DNA of 64,000 nucleotides, from contig CM038222.1 in NCBI GenBank assembly GCA_021442155.1, forward strand, positions 61,726,266 through 61,790,265, read 5' to 3'. The notes under the pieces were generated by a model. The model did not search any database. It was not told the DNA's origin and was given only the letters and a program-made list of their open reading frames with translations. A program made the position numbers and the translations under genes. Of the stretch, positions 58,428-64,000 are shown piece by piece. Within the stretch, counting starts at the first letter, position 1, and every line of letters begins with the position of its first letter. Source of the stretch: Cymbidium sinense (taxonomy: Eukaryota > Streptophyta > Magnoliopsida > Asparagales > Orchidaceae).

Positions 58428-61400
58428 TGTTAGGAAAATTTGCCTACCCTATAGCTTGAACCAAATCCTCACTTCTTTCCTTCAAGTCAAATTTCAAAAC
58501 TTCAAATTGAAACTAACTTCAAACTCAAATCAATTCCAACTTATTTGATAAACTCCAAATTCAAACCAACTTCAAACTCAAATCAATTCCAAATTCAAAC
58601 CAATTGACTCAAATCAATTTCAAATCCAAATTCAAAAATCAATTCCACAATTGATTTTCTCAAATCTAATCACTTCAAATCAAACCAATTCCAAATCAAA
58701 ATTAAAATCAATTCCAACTTAATTGATTTTCTCATATGAATCAAAATGGTTTTCAAATCATTCAATTCCAAATGATTGAAACCATGATTGAATTCAAATC
58801 CAAAATCTTTCTAAGCCCTTTGATTCCATCTTTGGACTTAGCTCAAATCAAATTCAAATCTCAAATTCAAAGATTTTTCTCATAACCCATTTATATTCTC
58901 ATTTATATTCACAAATATAAATGAAATATAAATTCAAATATAAAATCAATTCAAAACTCAAACCCAAATTCACCAAAATTCAACCTAAGCCTTTCAAGTC
59001 AAATTCTTGAACTTTAGCAAACTCAAATCAATTCAAACCCTTGATTTTTCTTCATGATTCAATCAATCCTTCAATCATGAATCCAAATATAAAATAAACT
59101 TCAATCATCAAAAAAATAAAATTCAAAAAATCAAACCCAAATCAAACTCATGTTCATTTGAACTTGAAATTGTCAAATGAATCAAAACTTATTTGACTCC
59201 AAATCACTTCAAATGAATTTATATTTCAATCATAAGTCCATATGTGAGTTCAACCAAACTTGATTCAATCAAGTCAATTGACCCAGCTCACTTGACCCAA
59301 AGTGACCTAAAAATTACCTTTTGAGCCAAATTCTAATCCTACCCAAATTGGATTGAACTAAGCCCATCTAAGCCTCACATTATGAGCAACAATCATCATA
59401 AGGTGATCAATCACTCAAATTGGGTCAAACCAAGTCAAGCTTAAGGGTTGACCAAGTCAACACTTAGCCAAAATGAAACCAAAACTAGCCAAAATCCACC
59501 ATAAGCTGAATTGATTGAAACCATTGAGCAAAACTAATTCATGATCAATGTTTCAACTTGACCAAGTCGTCATTTGAGCCTAAACTAGCCCAATTGACCA
59601 CTTGACCCAAGTTGACCCAACTTGACCTAAAAAGTCAAAATATGTCAAATTTTGATCTAAGCAATTGATTGTAACCAATGGGTCAAGTTCATTCTCACTT
59701 GTTGAACTTGACCAAAGCCTCAATTGGCCAACTAGACCCAATCTAGCCCAATTGACCATGAACCCAACTTGACCTAAAAGGTCAAATCAAGCCAAAATCA
59801 AATCAAACCAAAATTAATTAAAACCAAAGCTTGAAAAAATTTTTTAAATGATCAATGAAACCTAAACCAACTCACGACCTAACCCAATCAGGTCAAATGA
59901 GTCAAATTGCTCAACTTGACCCATTTGACCTAAATGAATTCAAATGAACCAAAACCAAATCTAAACTAAATTGAACCAAACCAATGATACCAAAACATTT
60001 CAAATGGTCATATGAACTTGTCCCAACCCTTGGTTTGGCCCAATTTAATCAATCGGTTAATTTGACCCAAGTTGACCCATTTTGACCTAAATGGGTGAAC
60101 ATGAGCCAAATGACATCAAATCAACTCCAAATTCCTTGAAATTTGGACCAACCTAATTTCAAACTATTCTAAATCTGCTCAAAGTGAAATCAAAGCAAAT
60201 GACCATTTTACCCCTAAGGGTAACCTATGGTCCACTTGGAATTTGGTCATATCCTTTCATGGCCACTTGGCACCCTCTTAGTGGACCAAGTGGACATTAG
60301 TGGTGGTGCACATGACCCAATGGGTTTGGGTCATTGAACCCAAACCAAACCCATTGAATGAAAATTCTCCACATGGGATCACTCCTCCACTCAAATGAGC
60401 ACATGGGAACTTCACCACTCCACTCCTTTGGCCAAATCGAATCACATGGCATCCAAAATGACCTAACAAACTCAATAAGTTTGATCGATTTGATCAAAAT
60501 GGCAAGGAGAAGCTCGACCATCCGATCCTTATAGGGGAGATATACTCCCCTAATTTTCAATTTGATTGATTCACTCAATTGAGCTTAGGAACTCAGCAAG
60601 CTTCTTCCTCCAAGCTTCTTCTTCAATTCTTTATTTTTGATTTCCTCAAGCCAAAATAAAGCTCATTGAGAAATTCTACTCATCCATCACTCACCAAAAG
60701 CCAATTCTCTTGCAAGCACCCTCCCATTTGAGTTGATCCAAAGCTTCTTCTAAGCTTCCAAGGCATGGGAGGAGGGAGCTAGACCAAAGATGCAAGCCTA
60801 GGAGGAGGAGTTTGGCCAATTGGAGTATCTACCCAACCTCAAGCCCTCAAACCTTCAACAGGGCTTCATCTCCACTAGATTTAGCTACCTCGATGGTTGA
60901 GAGCACCGGTGATAACCTCCAGCGAGGTACTATTCAAAACCAAGCTTAGGCTAGATTTTCTTTGGTCCTTTGTGAAGAGAAGTGTGACCTAAACGTTGGA
61001 TGTCTTGTTTATCCCTTCTTGATGGTGTGCGATCAATCCCTACTCAATCTGAGCTCAATCGAGCTTGGATCAAGCCATGGAGGATGGACGGTTGCCATTG
61101 CCCGCAGGAGAGGGCAGGGATGAATCATGGACAATCCATCTCGCATGTTTTGGATGGAAGGTCTTGATTAAAACACATGAGATCCCCTGATTTATACTAT
61201 TGGAACTACGAGTTTAATCGGCTCGATCTTGATTGGACGGTCAAGAAAGCGCCATGACGATGCGATATAGGATGACAACTTAAATAACCAATCCTTCACG
61301 TGGAAAGCGCAGCGTCGTCCGTGATTATGGCGATATAGTTATATAAAGATTTAATTATCTAATAATCAAATCTTCAAAATATACATAAATAAATGTAAAA

Positions 61401-64000
61401 AAATCAAAATACAAATTCAAATGCATTTTTAAGATATTTCAAAGGGAATAATATAAAATTAAGTTTAATTAATTTTGAAAATAAATTTCATGCAATTTAG
61501 TTTTATTAGGAATATAATTATAATTACTCTCCTTTATTCTTGATTAATTCAAACTTCTATGTTTAATTGGGATGACTTACGCCTCCCTAATTTTCTTGGA
61601 ATTTATTAATGGTTAATTAGGAGAATTGCTTGATTTGTTCCTAATTACTAATTAATTAAATGATTAATTAACCTATTAAATAGTGATAAATTCATTAATT
61701 AAGTTTGCTAATTACCTTAGAACAGTGAATGGACTTAGGGAATGAGATTAGGAGTTCTTTCCCAAATCTTTTCCCCTAAGTTTATTTCATTTGGATAAAA
61801 ATCTAATTAAGGTGCAAATTAAATGGCTTAATTAATCAAAATTTTAAAATCAAATCAATTTGAATTTAATCAATTCCTTCTTGGGTAGATACTTAGGTGT
61901 TCAATAACCTAAGCTTAAGAAATCATATAACCCATATGTGTGGGAAGGGTTATGAAAGTACTTAAATTAAACCCTTTAGCTTAATTAATCATTAATTGTG
62001 AGCCAAATATTAGGCCCCTTTCTTTCTTAGGTGCATTCTTTGATTTAAATTCCCTTGTTTATGTCATACATTGGCTCATAATTATTTGGTTAAATATGTT
62101 AAAGCGGTATAGGTAAGGGGTAATTAATGGATTTAATGTACACCTTAATTTAAATAAAATATAAAATCAACCTAATGGTTCTAAAAATTAAACTAAAATA
62201 ACATACACATGTGGGAGATAGGTTAGGACCAACAAACCTTTTTACATTTCCAAAATTCATATAAAACTCAAAACAAAATCAAATTCTCTTTAAAATAATT
62301 TTGATTCACTAAATAATCTTATTTCATAAGATTGTCTTTAGGAATTAATTAGGTGAATGAATTTACATGCTTTCATTACTTTGTTTCTTTCCTAGCATGC
62401 TAAATGTGTATGTCATATGAAAATCATGCATTAATGTCTTTTAAAAAATAAAATAAAATGAAATATTTTCTTTATGTTAAATTGCATGTTTTGGCTAAAG
62501 TAAGAATATGAATGGCTATTATCACTACTAAATCTAAAATTATTTTCAAAATTTATAAACTTAACATTACAAATGAAAGGTATGCTACTAATAATTCCTT
62601 ATGAGTTTGCATGTGAATATAATATTAAGATGTGCATTATGTGACTTTCCTTCTCTTCTCTTTGAGCATAGTTTTGAATTGGATTTGCAAAGTGTATAGT
62701 TCATTTGAAGAGAACACAACACTTGCTAAAATCCATTCTTATTCATTCCTATGTTATTATTTAAAAAGGGTTTTCAAATTTGCACATGTAAATTAAACAA
62801 TCAACAAATCAAACAAACATAAACTTTTTGCATGTCTCTTTTTCCATTCATTTATTTTTGTACATGCTCATGTATTTAAGAAAAGTGGTATATTAGTCTG
62901 GACATCCCAGGGTTGCTAGTCTTTAAGTAGCCCCAAGTAGATCTCATACCTTACACCCCTAGTGTAGAAAATAATGGCGTCATACTCACTTATGTCTTTC
63001 ATACATGTAAATGTGCATATGAATAATGGATAAAAGAACCCCTCTTTTCTACTTAAAAAAATCATGCATACATGAAACATTCCAAATTTTTCTTAAGTAA
63101 TATCTCTTAGCATTCATCATTAAGGTGTGCTAACACTTCCATTTGTATGTATAGCTATGCTTAGGATTCATCCATATGCATATTTCACATGTTGGAAAGA
63201 AATAAAGTGTTGTGTGTTTTGTGATAGTAATTCACTTTACTTAATCTTAAAATGCCTTTCTTTTTGAATAGGTTTGTTTAGGGAAAATTTGAACTTAGGA
63301 TTAATTAAAGCACATAACAAAACATTCACCAAACAAAAATCAATAATGAATCAACCTTAGAAACTACTTAAGGTAGGGAGGAAAGAGAAGTCTTCTTTTC
63401 CTCTCTTTTACACTAGTAATTAATTGTAGGTTCATTCACCAAAATAAATCATTAAATAAAATCAACCAAATCAACTAAATCACTTAAATGAAACCACCCA
63501 CTAAGTTGAACCCTTTCATTAGAAAATTTAAACTTTAAAGCCTAACTATGACACCAAAGCACAACCTTAAAATAAGTCACCATTTCTAGCATGAGTTGTG
63601 TGCATGGTTTGATGTTTGCTTTTATTTTGTGATATGATATTTTAGTCTGGATGTTAGGGTGTATGTGTATAGACTGAATGGTAGGATGATCTTAATCTAA
63701 TCATTATCTTCTACAGGGGATTGTGCTTAAGGGATGCTGTAATAAAAATATAAATGCTTTTGTTGTGCAGGTTGCTTATACCCCTAAGCATAATCCAAAA
63801 TAGGCCAGGTGAACTTGGTTACTCATGTGTGGGGTGATAAGTCCAATTTATTCATATACATGCTTGGGATTGTGTTGTTTGTTTAGCTAATCTCTATTTT
63901 GCAAGTTTTAGTTAGATTTACTATTTCCATTTTCATGTAATTTTGTAATTAGGATTTGGAATGATTGTTATGGGGATTAGGATGAATATTGGTCATAAGA
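58428..64000 (+). repeat. Family B LTR copy 3, truncated by the window edge
   Basis: Begins sharply with TGTTAGGAAAATTTGCC after unrelated sequence and follows LTR copy 1 to the window end, which corresponds to about 37035 in copy 1. It includes the TTGAC cluster (59265-60100), the 0.9-kb block missing from copy 1 (60180-61120) and the hairpin near 61127-61165. By eye it is closer to copy 1 than copy 2 is. It may be a solo LTR, the 5' LTR of a further element, or the true partner of copy 1. Minus-strand frames at 60278-60578 are accidental. Confidence 0.8.
59265..60100 (+). promoter_or_regulatory. TTGAC cluster, LTR copy 3
   Basis: Same cluster as in copies 1 and 2. Its retention in all three copies shows it is a fixed part of the LTR. 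Confidence 0.4.

Overview
The window is flowering-plant nuclear DNA, AT-rich and dominated by transposable elements. This is shown by a two-domain B3 (REM-type) gene with plant splice sites, a MuDR-like transposon carrying a plant mobile domain, Ty3/gypsy retrotransposon sequence of the Tat type with giant LTRs, MITEs and long (TA)n runs. I cannot name the species; a monocot is possible but this is only an impression. Nothing prokaryotic, no CRISPR array and no tRNA or rRNA gene was seen.

Layout. 1-2704: non-coding, retroelement-like, then AT-rich DNA with a MITE. 2705-13317: a long LTR-like repeat (family A) interrupted by a complete 7.07-kb MULE (6008-13079) with an exact 9-bp target duplication; the MULE holds a decayed transposase and a decayed plant-mobile-domain gene, both on the minus strand. 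13447-16957: a non-autonomous minus-strand LTR element (family D) with LTRs, a TGGCGCC primer-binding site and no coding capacity, inserted in a ~330-bp tandem repeat that continues to 17780. 18669-20184: the only ordinary host gene, a B3/REM gene on the minus strand with four exons and one apparent frameshift; a decayed B3 fragment lies upstream at 21.4 kb. 22095-24065: several tandem repeats, including an inverted copy of the 330-bp repeat. 24130-28328 and 28739-32060: two more family A copies, head to head. 32072-64000: family B, a giant Tat/Ogre-like Ty3/gypsy element with LTR copies of about 6 kb at 32.1-38.2 and 51.1-57.8 kb, a decayed gag-pol at 40.7-48.3 kb, and a third LTR copy running off the right edge.

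The strongest observations are: (i) the MULE with TSD TTCCGAAAA, about 145-bp TIRs, a transposase lacking a likely catalytic Asp, and a plant-mobile-domain passenger gene; (ii) an array of about 15 hairpins in the leader of the family B element, whose stems change in a mostly compensating way while the loop stays constant; (iii) a dense cluster of WRKY-type TTGAC cores in each family B LTR; (iv) the family D insertion with a reconstructable empty site; (v) the broken B3 gene and its relic. No intact mobile element and no multi-gene pathway is encoded; apart from the B3 gene everything reads as layered, decaying transposon DNA. All alignments here were made by eye.
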